A DNA stretch of 64,000 bases from an uncultured Roseateles sp. GTDB taxonomy: Bacteria > Pseudomonadota > Gammaproteobacteria > Burkholderiales > Burkholderiaceae_C. Each line of letters begins with the position of its first letter. Within the stretch, counting starts at the first letter, position 1. A program made the position numbers and the translations under genes. Under the pieces are notes generated by a model, which saw only the letters and a list, made by a program, of their open reading frames with translations, was not told where the DNA came from and ran no database searches. Where the stretch lies: positions 25,487 to 89,486 of the forward strand of contig NZ_CAMFJS010000022.1 in assembly GCF_945956965.1 (NCBI RefSeq). The letters are read 5' to 3'. This document shows positions 46,165 to 56,500 of this stretch, in pieces.

Positions 46165-46283
46165 GGGCATGAGGGCGCCGACTGGCGCGACGCCTGATTC
46201 TGCCGCGCATCAAAGCGCTGCTATGCAAACACATCAATGCGGGCTGCTGGTCGTGAACGCGGCCGCCTGCGCAGGAGACTTCC

Positions 46284-47006
46284 TTGTTTACGCTTGACCC
46301 CAGCCTGCCCCATATCGACACCGCACTCTTCGATGTGCCGACAAGCGCCAAGCTCAGCGGCGCCGGCCCATCCCAACACGCGCCTCGCTTCTTGATGCTT
46401 TACGGCTCGCTGCGCGAGCGCTCCTACAGCCGCCTACTGACCTTCGAGGCCGCGCGGCTCTTGACCGCGATGGGTGGCGAGGTGCGCATCTTCAACCCTG
46501 CGGGCTTGCCGCTGCCGGACGATGGCAGCGATCAGCACCCCAAGGTGCAGGAGTTGCGCCAGCTGACCGAATGGTCCGAAGCCATGGTCTGGACCTCGCC
46601 CGAGCGCCATGGCGCGATGACCGGCGTGATGAAGTCGCAGATCGATTGGCTGCCGCTCAACTCAGGCGCCATTCGCCCCACCCAGGGCAAGACCTTGGCG
46701 GTGATGCAGGTGTCGGGCGGCTCGCAGTCCTTCAATGCGGTGAACCAGCTGCGCGTGCTGGGGCGCTGGATGCGCATGATCACCATCCCCAATCAATCCT
46801 CGGTGGCCAAAGCCTTTCTGGAGTTTGATGAAGCCGGCCGCATGAAGCCTTCCAGCTATTACGACCGGGTGGTGGACGTGATGGAAGAACTGTTCAAGTT
46901 CACCCTGCTGACGCGCGATGCCAGCCCCTATCTGGTGGACCGCTACAGCGAGCGCAAAGAGAGCGCCGAGCAGCTGTCAAAGCGGGTCAATCAGCCCGCG
47001 CTTTGA
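46284..47006 (+). CDS. arsH: ArsH, NADPH-dependent FMN oxidoreductase
   Basis: ArsH flavoproteins oxidise trivalent organoarsenicals and reduce other substrates; they are common in arsenic operons. The 240-residue product has the FMN phosphate loop [11 protein letters not shown], the [21 protein letters not shown] segment and the [15 protein letters not shown] tail typical of the family. The start is a TTG at 46284, chosen because AGGAG at 46273-46277 sits eight bases or so upstream and no ATG lies nearby. The last 16 bases overlap the end of the convergent arsA gene. Confidence 0.92.
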   Translation: MFTLDPSLPHIDTALFDVPTSAKLSGAGPSQHAPRFLMLYGSLRERSYSRLLTFEAARLLTAMGGEVRIFNPAGLPLPDDGSDQHPKVQELRQLTEWSEAMVWTSPERHGAMTGVMKSQIDWLPLNSGAIRPTQGKTLAVMQVSGGSQSFNAVNQLRVLGRWMRMITIPNQSSVAKAFLEFDEAGRMKPSSYYDRVVDVMEELFKFTLLTRDASPYLVDRYSERKESAEQLSKRVNQPAL

Positions 47007-48904
47007 GCGGCGGTACCGAGCTTCCCGTCAATCTGAGCGGCTGCCGCAACACCAGGCGCGCTGACCAGCTTGCCCAGTTCCAGCAAGCCAATCGGCGGCA
47101 CCGTCAGCCAGGGCAGGGTGAACAAGCGCGTGGCCAGGCCAGTGTTCATGCGCTCGATCTGCTTGCGCTCGCCTGCCAGTCGCGCGGCCAGCAGCGGGTC
47201 TTGCGTGCCGGCCGCCAGCACGCTTTTGTTCAGCACCCAGGCATAGGGCTCGACGCTGGCGCGCCGCAAGTCCTCCTGCAGGGCCGCGGCCTGTGAGACC
47301 GGCGTCACCTCCGGCAATGTGACCAGAATGATCTTGGTGTAAGCGCCGTCTTGCAGACGCATCAGCGGCGTGACCACACGGGCGCTGCCGCGACCCTCGA
47401 ACTCATGCATCATTTGCCGGTGGTAGGCGCCGGTGGCGTCCATCAGCAGCATGGAATGCCCGGTGGGCGCGGTGTCCAGCACCACAAAAGCGCTGCGCGC
47501 TTCGCTGACGATGCGTGAGAAGGCGTGGAAGACCGCCACCTCTTCGGTGCAGGGCGAGTGCAGGTCTTCAAGCAGCAGCGCTTGCTCTTGTGCGTCCAGG
47601 CCGGGTGACTTGGCGGCCATGATCTTGTCGATATAGCGCTGCGTTTCCACCTTGGGGTCGATGCGGCTGAGTTGCAGGCCTGAGACGGCGCCGTCCAAAG
47701 TGGCGGCCAGATGGGCCGCCGGGTCGGTGGTGCTGAGGTGCACGCTCTTTCCCCGTTGCCCCAGGCCCAGAGCCAGGGCCGCCGCAATCGTGGTTTTGCC
47801 AACGCCCCCCTTGCCCATCACCATGATCAGGCCATGGCCGGCTGCGGCCAATTCGTCGGCTAGCGCGGCCAGCCCCTGAGCATGGTTGAGGGTTAGGGCG
47901 GTACCGGCCTGCGCCGATTCCGGCGGCGTGGGGACAGCTGTTGCCGGCGCCAGCAGGGCACGCAAAGCGGGCAGGCCGACGGTGTCAAAAGCCCGCAAGG
48001 GCACGCGGTCCTGCGGCAGTGCTTGCAAGACCGGCGGCATGTCGGCGAGGGCCTGCTGCCCCAAGTCTTCAATGGCGCAGGCCACCGCATCGCTGCGCGT
48101 GCTGGCATGGAACACACCGTTGATGGCCAGGCGTTGGTTGCTGAGGCCAAGCTCGCGCAGATCTGCCGAGGTGCGCGCCGCCTCGGCGATGGCGCCCTTG
48201 TCGGGGCGGGTCACCAGCACCACGGTGGTCAGCGTCGGGTCGCTCAAGGCTTTCAATGCGGCCTGGAAGCGGGCTTCCTGCATCTTCAGGCCGGAGTGGG
48301 GGCCCAGGCAGGAGGCGCCGCGATCATTGCCGGCCAGGAAACCGCTCCAGGCCTGGGGCAAGCTGAGCAGGCGCAAGGTGTGGCCGGTGGGCGCCGTATC
48401 AAACACGATGTGATCAAAGTGCTGCCGGCCAGCGGCTTGGTTGGCGGCGGGCGAGTTGTCGGCCAGCAAGCTCGCGAACTCGTCGAAGGAGGCGATCTCG
48501 GTGGTGCAGGCGCCCGACAGTTGCTCGCGCACATTGGCGAGTTCGGCTGCGCTGGCGCTGGCGCTGGCGCCCATTTGCGTCAGCACCCGCTGCCGATAGG
48601 CTTCCGCCGCATTGTCGGGGTCGATGTTCAGCACCCAAAGTCCCGGCGCGCCGGGCACCGGCGTTGGCGTGTTGTGCAAGGCAACGCCAAGCATCTCGTC
48701 CAAATTCGAGGCGGCATCGGTGCTGACCAGCAGCACCTGCTTACCTGCATCCGCCAGCGTTAGCGCCGTGGCCGCGGAGAGGGAGGTCTTGCCGACGCCG
48801 CCCTTGCCGGTGAAGAACAGGTGGCGCGTTGGCTGGCGCAAAAATCCGGCGATGTTGTTCTGTGCGGCCTTGCTGCCCCCCGAACCCTGAACTTTGACTT
48901 CCAT
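46991..48904 (-). CDS. arsA: Arsenite-stimulated ATPase ArsA
   Basis: Peripheral ATPase that couples to an arsenite efflux pump. The 637 residues contain two homologous halves. P-loops GKGGVGKT are at about 33-40 and 364-371, and both halves keep the DTAPTGH signature (about 169 and 477). Cysteines at about 133, 199 and 452 match the three metalloid ligands of E. coli ArsA, so metal-site function should be intact. The ATG at 48904 is used; a frame running on to 49510 has no domain content. It converges on and overlaps arsH. No arsD chaperone gene is present, which is unusual. Confidence 0.92.
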   Translation of the reverse strand: MEVKVQGSGGSKAAQNNIAGFLRQPTRHLFFTGKGGVGKTSLSAATALTLADAGKQVLLVSTDAASNLDEMLGVALHNTPTPVPGAPGLWVLNIDPDNAAEAYRQRVLTQMGASASASAAELANVREQLSGACTTEIASFDEFASLLADNSPAANQAAGRQHFDHIVFDTAPTGHTLRLLSLPQAWSGFLAGNDRGASCLGPHSGLKMQEARFQAALKALSDPTLTTVVLVTRPDKGAIAEAARTSADLRELGLSNQRLAINGVFHASTRSDAVACAIEDLGQQALADMPPVLQALPQDRVPLRAFDTVGLPALRALLAPATAVPTPPESAQAGTALTLNHAQGLAALADELAAAGHGLIMVMGKGGVGKTTIAAALALGLGQRGKSVHLSTTDPAAHLAATLDGAVSGLQLSRIDPKVETQRYIDKIMAAKSPGLDAQEQALLLEDLHSPCTEEVAVFHAFSRIVSEARSAFVVLDTAPTGHSMLLMDATGAYHRQMMHEFEGRGSARVVTPLMRLQDGAYTKIILVTLPEVTPVSQAAALQEDLRRASVEPYAWVLNKSVLAAGTQDPLLAARLAGERKQIERMNTGLATRLFTLPWLTVPPIGLLELGKLVSAPGVAAAAQIDGKLGTAAQSAG

Positions 48905-49277
48905 GGTCTTGGCCTCCCTTGTTTGGCGCCGGTGGCGCGGATCGTTCGGTTGATTCAGTTGATGCAGCCGCTTGCGCGTGGCGACCGGCGTGGTCGCCGG
49001 CGGTGCTGCCGTGCTTGCGCCTACCTTGGCCCAAGGTCTGGCCGAGCTGATCCAGGGCGTACGCCATATGGCCGCGCCGACCATTTTGCGCCCTGGCTTG
49101 AGGCCATCGGCTTGAGCGCCATCAATGGCGAGATCGTGCTGCGCAAATGAGGTGTGCCTGCCGCAACCCAACAACGGCGCGGCGTGCGCCAGCGCACAGA
49201 CATGGGTCTGTGGCCGAACCAGGCTGAGCATTGGGTCAGGCCAGCGTGGCCTGGCGTTACTTAGCCAAAGGCCTCCC
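48905..49277. other. Non-coding stretch with possible gene remnant
   Basis: A 373-base gap between divergent arsA and the BON gene. On the plus strand two adjacent frames around 48980-49150 read as plausible protein if shifted by one base near 49070 (…LAQGLAELIQGVRH, then DHFAPWLEAIGLSAINGE), ending in TGA at 49148-49150. This could be a decayed small gene; it could also be chance in GC-rich sequence. Confidence 0.3.
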
Positions 49278-49631
49278 ATGAAGAACTCATACTCAGCACT
49301 AATCCTGTCAACTTGCGCCATCGCTCTTGTGCTGGCGCTGGGCGCCTGCAGCAAGACGCCCGAAGTCAGCAGTGCCAATGCGCCCGCGATGCCGGCAACT
49401 GCCGCCGGGCCGATCAATGTCTCGGACATGGATGTGACCGAGCATGTGAAGACGGCGTTGCAGAACAACGACGCCCTGAAAGGATTCGACATCACGGTGG
49501 TGACGCTCAAGGGCGATGTACGCCTGATGGGGCAGCTGGACAGCTAGGCCCAGATCGACGAGGCGATTCGAATCGCGCGTGCATCGGAAGGGGCCCACAG
49601 CATCCATGACGAACTCACTCTCAAGAAGTGA
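49278..49631 (+). pseudogene. BON-domain lipoprotein gene interrupted by an in-frame TAG
   Basis: The frame starting MKNSYSALIL encodes a lipoprotein signal (LVLALGAC, cysteine about 24) and a BON domain. It meets TAG at 49545-49547 (codon 90) immediately after GQLDS. Reading through, the same frame continues AQIDEAIRIARASEGAHSIHDE and stops with TGA at 49629-49631, which restores a complete 118-codon BON protein. A single C-to-T change (CAG to TAG) explains the break. BON domains bind phospholipid membranes in envelope-stress proteins such as OsmY. If the base is right, the product loses the second half of the domain. Confidence 0.8.
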
Positions 49632-49844
49632 GGGAAGGCACCCGAAATGACAGGTTCAGGCCGGCGGGCAGCGCCATCTTGCCTGGAGGGCGAAGGTCGG
49701 CGAAGCGCGCATGCCATCACGGCCGAAATCAGCGTTAGCAAGGGCTGAATCTGCCCCGTGCGGGCGTTGACGGCCTGCGCCGGGCGTGATTAACTGAGGA
49801 CAGTCACGCCGTCTTTTTTGGCCTTCTACATTGAAGTTAGGCCG

Positions 49845-51836
49845 ATGCTGCCGCTGACGAGGAAGGTAGTCGCCGTGCCAGCGCTTGGTCCATCGCGAGT
49901 ATTGCTTCAGCAGATGGTCAATGCCATCGAAGAACATGTCTGCATGCTCGACAACACGGGCAATATCCTCGCAGTCAATTCCGCATGGTCGGAGTTTGGC
50001 GCCCGCAATGGCGCAGAAGAGCCAAGAGTTGGCGAAGGCGTGAACTATGTCGAGGTGTGCGAACGCTCGGCCCGGAGCGGCGATGCCGACGCGGCCACGG
50101 TCGGCGCGGCAATAGGTGGGCTGCTGGGCACGGTGGGCCCCGATGCTTTTGAGTTCGAATACCCTTGCCATTCCCCCGAAGTGCAGCGCTGGTTCCTGCT
50201 GCATGCCCATCGTGTGATGGGGGGCGGGCCCATCCGGGTGGTCATTGAGCACCGCGACGTTACCCAAGCCAAGATCTTGAACTTGGCGCGCATCGAAAGC
50301 GAGGAGCACTACCGGATGCTGTTCCAGAACAGCATCGACGGTGTCCTGCACACCCGCACGGATGGGACGGTGCTTGCCGCCAACCCGGCCGCTTGCACCA
50401 TGCTGCGCATGTCCGAGCAAGAGATCTGCAAGCGCGGGCGTCAGGGGCTCATCGACCCCGAAGACCAGCGGCTTGGTCCCGCGCTGGAGGCGCGCCGGCG
50501 AGACCATCATGCGCGCGCCGAACTGACCATGATCAGAGGCGATGGCAGCAAAGTCGAGGTGGAAGTTCAATCCAATGTTTACCCTGATTCGCACGGCGTG
50601 GAGCATGCCTTCGTGCTGGTGCATGACCGCAGCGCGGAGATCCTGGCCGAACATGCGCGCAAGGCGGCCGAAAACAGCCTGCACGAAGCGCAGAAGCTGG
50701 AATCCATCGGCACGCTGGCCGGAGGCATCGCGCACGATTTCAACAATATTCTTGCGGCGATCGTTGGCTGCTCGGCCCTGATTGAGGGTCAGGTGCCGGC
50801 AGGCAGCCCCGCCAGCGAAGCCCTTCAAACGCTGGTGCGCGCGGCGCAACGCGGCCGAGACATCGTTCAGCAAATCCTGTCTTTCAGCCGGCGGCAGACG
50901 GAACAGCCCAAGGCCGCTTTCTCAGCCTCACGCTTGCTGCAGGATGTGGCGGCGCTGCTGCGCGCGACGATCCCCGCAAGCATTCACATCGCCGTGGACA
51001 CCGGCCCGGATCCGCTTGATGTCACCGTCAACGAGGGGCAGATGCATCAAGTGCTGTTGAATCTTGGTGTGAATGCCTGGCAGGCGATGGAAGGCCCCAA
51101 GGGCCAAATCAAGTTTTCCATGCAGGCCTGCCGAGTCGACGGGGCATCAAACACCGCGCCGCTCCTATTGCCGCCAGGCGACTATGTGCGGATCGATGTG
51201 AGCGATGACGGTGCCGGCATGAGCGAGGCCGTTCGCGAGCGCATCTTTGAGCCCTTCTTCACCACCAAGCCATTCGGTAAGGGGACAGGTCTTGGCTTAT
51301 CAGTGGCCCATGGCATCGTTCTGGAGCATCAGGGCGCAATCTCTGTTGAGAGCAAGCTTGGCGAGGGAACAACTTTTCAGATCTGGCTGCCTCGGTCCTC
51401 GGCACGAATTGGCGGCGAAGAGGACTCGGCGCTTGATGCACTGCGGACGCCCGGAGGCCATGAGCGCATCGTGATCGTTGACGATGATGAATTCATGCGC
51501 TTCGTCCTGGAACGCACGCTGGTCAGCATGGGCTACCAGGTGCGATGCTTTTCCAGCCCCATCGAGGCCCTGGAGGCCATCAGGAAGAATCCGCAAGAAG
51601 TCGATCTCGTGCTCACCGACTACAACATGCCCGAAACCTCTGGCGTTGAGTTGACCCGGGAACTTGTTGCCCTGCGCCCGGGCCTGCCCGTCATCATCAG
51701 CTCAGGCTTTGTGGATGAGGAAGTTCAGCAGCAGGCCATCGCCGCAGGTTCGGCGGGCATTGTGGCCAAGGAGCGGATGGAGCAATTGGCGCCGGTCTTG
51801 AGAAGAGTGCTTGATGAGGTGGCCAAGCCGAGTTGA
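49845..51836 (+). CDS. Hybrid sensor histidine kinase with PAS domains and C-terminal receiver
   Basis: A 663-residue soluble signalling protein. Two PAS-like sensor segments (about 22-145 and 150-270) are followed by a HisKA box with phospho-acceptor His297 (GGIAHDFNNILAAIVG). A HATPase domain follows (N-box around Asn410, DDGAGMSEAVRERIFEPFFTT, GLGLSVAHG), then a receiver domain with acidic pocket VDDDE (545-549), phospho-acceptor Asp592 in LTDYNMPE and Lys642. The HDFNN form puts it in the HPK4-like family. No transmembrane helix is seen. ATG 49845 is chosen over TTG 49818. No response regulator is adjacent. Confidence 0.9.
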   Translation: MLPLTRKVVAVPALGPSRVLLQQMVNAIEEHVCMLDNTGNILAVNSAWSEFGARNGAEEPRVGEGVNYVEVCERSARSGDADAATVGAAIGGLLGTVGPDAFEFEYPCHSPEVQRWFLLHAHRVMGGGPIRVVIEHRDVTQAKILNLARIESEEHYRMLFQNSIDGVLHTRTDGTVLAANPAACTMLRMSEQEICKRGRQGLIDPEDQRLGPALEARRRDHHARAELTMIRGDGSKVEVEVQSNVYPDSHGVEHAFVLVHDRSAEILAEHARKAAENSLHEAQKLESIGTLAGGIAHDFNNILAAIVGCSALIEGQVPAGSPASEALQTLVRAAQRGRDIVQQILSFSRRQTEQPKAAFSASRLLQDVAALLRATIPASIHIAVDTGPDPLDVTVNEGQMHQVLLNLGVNAWQAMEGPKGQIKFSMQACRVDGASNTAPLLLPPGDYVRIDVSDDGAGMSEAVRERIFEPFFTTKPFGKGTGLGLSVAHGIVLEHQGAISVESKLGEGTTFQIWLPRSSARIGGEEDSALDALRTPGGHERIVIVDDDEFMRFVLERTLVSMGYQVRCFSSPIEALEAIRKNPQEVDLVLTDYNMPETSGVELTRELVALRPGLPVIISSGFVDEEVQQQAIAAGSAGIVAKERMEQLAPVLRRVLDEVAKPS

Positions 51837-52212
51837 GCATGGCTGGGCAGGCTGACATCAGGGGGCGACTCTGGCGCTGAGGCGGGGATGCTTGCGCCCG
51901 AATGACAGTTTGGGTGTTGTGCCGTATCGCTGCCTAGGGCTGTGATGCCCGCCGATCGCGCAGCCTGCAATTCGCTCTGTGGCTGGCGTGGAATACCGCC
52001 GCAGAAATCACCGAAGAAAAAAGTACCTCGGCGAAATTTTGGCGGAAGCTGTGTCCTCCGCCAATAGATTTAATGTCGTCCAATGACATTCAAATATGGC
52101 CTCCCTCATAGGAGAAGTTACCAAATGTCAGTCCAACGGCGTCCAACGAAAACCAACGCAATCGCACAGCTTATGGTAGAAAGGATGGTAGATAAAAATA
52201 GGTCCTTTCTCC
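51837..52212. other. Intergenic region upstream of integrase with GTCCAA repeats
   Basis: This 376-base gap holds no gene. It contains GTCCAA at 52078, 52131 and 52141, twice preceded by AATGTC (52072-52083 and 52124-52136), and an inverted pair AATGTC/GACATT at 52072-52090. Such repeats next to a tyrosine integrase suit arm-type integrase binding sites of an attachment region. No tRNA 3' end is present here. Confidence 0.5.
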
Positions 52213-53448
52213 ATGGCACGTAAAGCTAAAGAATTGTCGCCCTTGTCTGTGGGTAGGCTGACTCAGCCAGGGCATCACGCCGTGGGCGGAGTCGCAGGTT
52301 TGTACCTTTACGTTGTTGAGTCTGGATCTAGATCGTGGGTATTGCGTGTGATGGTCGGGGCAAAGCGGCGTCATATTGGCTTGGGTGGGTTCCCAGATGT
52401 TCCGCTGGCACAGGCCAAAGAGCGGGCGAGAAAGGCCCGTGACGAGATTTCTTTGGGCATTGACCCCATCGCACGCAAGCGCGAAGCGGCGAGCCAGCTG
52501 CGGGCGCAGCAAGCGACGGCGATCACGTTTCAAACAGCCGCCGAGAACTACGTCAGCGCCCATGGTGAGACCTGGAAAAGCGCCAAGCATCGTGCGCAGT
52601 GGACCAGTACATTGAAGAACTATGCCTACCCCGTCATCGGCGATCTTCAGATTCAAGATGTAGGGCAGGAGCAGGTGCTGAAAATCCTTGAACCCATTTG
52701 GAAGACCAAGAACGAAACCGCCAGTCGTCTTCGTGGCCGACTTGAGGTGGTCTTGGACTGGGCAACGGTGCGCAAATACCGCACCGGCGACAACCCGGCT
52801 CGCTGGAAAGGCCATCTCGACAAACTCTTGGCAGCTCCAAGCAAGATCCAAAAAGTTGAACATCACCGGGCGCTTGCCATCGATGCCATGCCGGCGTTCA
52901 TGGTGGACCTTCGAAAACGCGACGGCATCTCGGCTCGTGCTCTGGAGTTCACAATACTGACGGCCGCACGCAGCGGCGAAGCTCGCGGCGCAATCTGGGC
53001 TGAGATCGACAAGGTCGCCAAGGTCTGGACCATCCCGGCCGAACGCATGAAGGGCGGCAGAGAACACCGTGTACCTCTGACTGATGCTGCGCTGCAGCTG
53101 ATCGAGAAAATGCCAGTGGTCGCTGACAGCGATTTCATTTTTTCGGCGCCTCGTGGCGGTCAGCTATCGGATATGTCGCTGACGCAGGTGATGCGGCGAA
53201 TGAAGGTTGATGCCGTGCCGCATGGGTTCCGCTCGACGTTCAGAGACTGGGCCGGCGAGCGAACAAACCATCCAAGAGAAGTTGCTGAGCAAGCCCTGGC
53301 ACACGTGCTTGAAAACAAGGTCGAAGCTGCTTACCGCCGAGGCGACGCTCTTGAGAAACGACGAGCGCTGATGTTGGACTGGGAGTCGTTCATCGGGAAG
53401 CCCAAGGACGGGGCATCAATCTTTGATCTACTTGGAACGCCGAAGTAG
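52213..53448 (+). CDS. int: Tyrosine-type site-specific integrase (P4 family, DUF4102)
   Basis: Integrase that inserts and excises the island. Of 411 residues, the N-terminal DUF4102 arm-binding domain (about 8-90; GLYLYVVESGSRSWVLRV, GLGGFPDVPLAQAKERA) is followed by a SAM-like core-binding domain and the catalytic domain. Catalytic residues are visible: Arg253 (TAARSGEARG), Lys280 (MKGGREHRVPL), His337-x-x-Arg340 (HGFRSTFRDW), His364 (ALAHVLENK) and Tyr374 (AAYRRGD). All are intact, so the enzyme should be active. The start lacks a good ribosome site. Confidence 0.95.
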   Translation: MARKAKELSPLSVGRLTQPGHHAVGGVAGLYLYVVESGSRSWVLRVMVGAKRRHIGLGGFPDVPLAQAKERARKARDEISLGIDPIARKREAASQLRAQQATAITFQTAAENYVSAHGETWKSAKHRAQWTSTLKNYAYPVIGDLQIQDVGQEQVLKILEPIWKTKNETASRLRGRLEVVLDWATVRKYRTGDNPARWKGHLDKLLAAPSKIQKVEHHRALAIDAMPAFMVDLRKRDGISARALEFTILTAARSGEARGAIWAEIDKVAKVWTIPAERMKGGREHRVPLTDAALQLIEKMPVVADSDFIFSAPRGGQLSDMSLTQVMRRMKVDAVPHGFRSTFRDWAGERTNHPREVAEQALAHVLENKVEAAYRRGDALEKRRALMLDWESFIGKPKDGASIFDLLGTPK

Positions 53449-53542
53449 TCCTTCTCTCGCAGGACCTGCGAACGTTCGATCATCAATCCGGCCGAACGCA
53501 TCAGTCCTGCTGCGCTCGTCTTCCACCACTTTTGTTGAACGC

Positions 53543-56500
53543 CTACGCTGGCCCTGCGGATGCGTCCGATGGCCCTGCCTCGTCTAGCAGGCTCAGTGAC
53601 AAGACCCCGCGAATCAGGAAGTCCTTGAGCACTTTGTCTGCCCTGATCTTGACCTTGAACGGCGGCACCGGCGCACCTTCGATGCGCTCGAAGTAGGCCT
53701 TGGCCAGTGCCATGTTCACGGAGGCTCGCAGGTCGTCGAAGCGCCCAAACTCGTTGATGCTGGCCTCGGTAACATGGACTTCCAGCAGCGCCGCCAGCTT
53801 CACGGCGTCAACGCCCAGTGTCGCGACGATGGCCGCGAAGTCCTTGTTTTTTGCCCTGGCCTTGTAGTCCACCAGGTAGTCCCGGAAAGTCCAGTCGGGA
53901 TCGATCTGCACATCGCCACGCTGGATGTCATGCAAGAAGATCTCGGCGAACCTCTGGTCCTCTTGCGAAAGCGAAGTGAACGACCGATGCAATTCAGTCA
54001 GCGTCGCTTCCTTGGTCGGCCCGTCGCCGCTTTGCAACTCCTTGAGGTACTTGGCAAAGCGCGAGTTCATGTAGTCCGCGTCGATCTTGCCCGTGTCGAT
54101 CTCGGTGATGTGGCTATCAATGTCGAAGGGGATGCTTTCGCCAGCACCGCCCCCGCCTGCCCCAAGCTCCTTGTAGCGCTGCAGCAGCGTCAGATACTGC
54201 AGCTTCGTGATGACCACCGCAATCGACTGCTTGGGCTCGGTATCGCACTCGTAGACCGACTGGTCCCAGGTGAAGCCCTGAATCTTGGCGGCCTCCAGAA
54301 TCGCACTGAACCGGTTGAACTGCTTGGCGAAGGCCGCTCGCGCAGTCAAGTCGTCAGGCAACTTGGCAAAGTCAGCAATGCCCGCCGCGCTGAATATCGC
54401 GCTGATCTCGGTGAAGCAGTCGTTCAAGCGCTCCAGGTTCCTGGGTAACTGGTCGGCAAAGAGGCCAATGGGCTTGTCGCCGGAATATAGCTTCACCGCC
54501 GCATCCACATTGCGCTTCATCGTGTGCGGCTTACGGTAGTAGCGCACCGTGCCAAAGGGCTTGTCCGGCCCGAACAGCCGGTTGGTGCGCGAGAACGCCT
54601 GGATGATGTTCTCGTACTCCAGCAGCTTGTCGCAGTACAGCGTGTTGACCCACTTTGAGTCGAAACCGGTCAGCATTTGGTTCACCACGATCAGCAGATC
54701 TAGCCGTTTCTCAGGCTCGGCCTCAACCCGGAGATAGGGCAACTTGTGAGCGAGGCGCGCAGCCAGATCCTTCTTGAAGTTCGCATGAGTTCCCATATCG
54801 AACTTTTGGCCATAGGCAACGTTGTAATCCTTGATGATCTCTTCCAGCCCTTCTGCCTTGAAGGCTGGGTCGGTGCTGCCGTTGTCGTCATCACTGATGT
54901 GCGGATCGAACAGCGCCGTGATCTTCAGCGTTGGGCACTGCACCTTCATCAGGCGGTAATAGGTGATCGCCTCGGTGATGCTGTTGGTGGCAAAGATGGC
55001 GTGGAACTTCGAGCCCTGACTCAGAACCTCCCAGTTACCAGCGATGTCCTTCAGCACGGCTTGCTGGTGCTCGTCGCGCTCGTATTGGACGTTAGGCAGG
55101 TAATCTTCAATGCCACGCTGGTACTCACCAGCAGTATCGCGAAGGCCTGCCATTGGCACGTCGTTCATGTACCGGTTGAAGACTTTTTTCTTCGCCCCGT
55201 CTGCCAACGCTTCGGTCACCGTCGCCGCCTTGGCCTTCTCCAGAGCCACCGCTTGCCTCAGGTCACGGTCACGGTAAGTCAGAACCTGGTAGGGGTCAAA
55301 GCCCAGCACATTCTTGTCGCGGATGCCGTCGGCAATGCTGTAGCGGTGCAGCTCGTCTCCAAAAACATCCGTAGTGGTGTTGTCTTTGCGAATGTTCTCT
55401 TTGTGGATGGGCGTGCCGCTGAAGCCGAAGAACACGGCACCCGAGAAGCTCGCCTTGATGTCGGCCAGCATGTCGCCAAAGGTGTTTCGGTGGCACTCGT
55501 CCACGATGAAGACGATGCGCTTGCCGCGCATGGTCTCTAGGTCGTGAGTCTTCAGGCCGTCTGCGTCGTCCGTGATCCGGCTCATCTTCTGGATGGACGT
55601 GACGATGAGCGTGTCTGCGGGCGCGGTGCTCTTCAGGGTTCTGACGAGTACTCCGGTGTTCTCGGTAGCCTGCACCTGGTTGCTGTCACCGGCGAAGTCG
55701 CGGTAGGCCTTCAGCGTCTGCGTGCCCAGTTCCACCCGGTCCAGCAAGAACACTACCTTGTCGGCGTCCTTCGAGTTGGCAATGAGCTGGGCCGACTTGA
55801 AGCTCGTCATGGTTTTGCCCGAGCCGGTGGTATGCCAGATGTAGCCGCCCAGACGGTTCGGGTTCTTCCAGTCGGTCTTGGCCACCTTGTCCGAAATGGC
55901 GTGCGCCGCGTAGACCTGGTAGCTGCGCATCACCTTGAGCACGCCGTCGGCCTCGTCGGCCACGGTGTAGAAGCCAATCAGCTGATGCGCCATCGGGATG
56001 GAAAGCAGGCTGGAGGTGAAGCTCTTCCAGTCGTTGATGGGCTCGTTATTGAAGTCAGCCCAATGGAAGGCGTAGTCCTTGTTGAACTTGCCGTCTGGCC
56101 CGGGGTTGGCGAAGTACAGCGCCTCCCCTGGCTCCATGGCCACAAAGATCTGAACCAGCGAGAACAAGCCGGTGAACACACCTTCGCGTGCGTACTTCTG
56201 GATCTGGTTATAGGCCTGGCTGACCGGCACACCGCTTTTCTTCAGCTCGATGTGGATCACCGGCATGCCGTTGATCAGCAGCAGCAGGTCACCCCGGCGG
56301 TCATGCTGCAGCTCACAGGCACGGGCGTAGCGCGGCTGCTGGGCGATCTGGTAGCGGCTTTGCCCGGCTGCAATCTCGTGCCGGTCGTAGACCTTCAGGC
56401 TCACCTCTTTGCCGAAGTGCAGCGTGTCAGCCGGGTTGTCCCGCGTGATGGACACCGTCTTGCCGTTGATGAAGCCATTCAGCTTCAGCGGCGTGCGCAG

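Noticed and set aside
48905..49510. N-terminal extension of ArsA by 202 residues
   Set aside because: No domain content, starts inside the divergent BON gene, and the downstream ATG with the P-loop near residue 33 matches the family.
49545..49547. TAG in the BON gene as programmed recoding
   Set aside because: No sign of pyrrolysine or selenocysteine machinery or a recoding element; a simple nonsense mutation is sufficient.
52072..52146. GTCCAA repeats as a CRISPR array
   Set aside because: Units are too short and irregular, with no spacers of even length and no cas genes.
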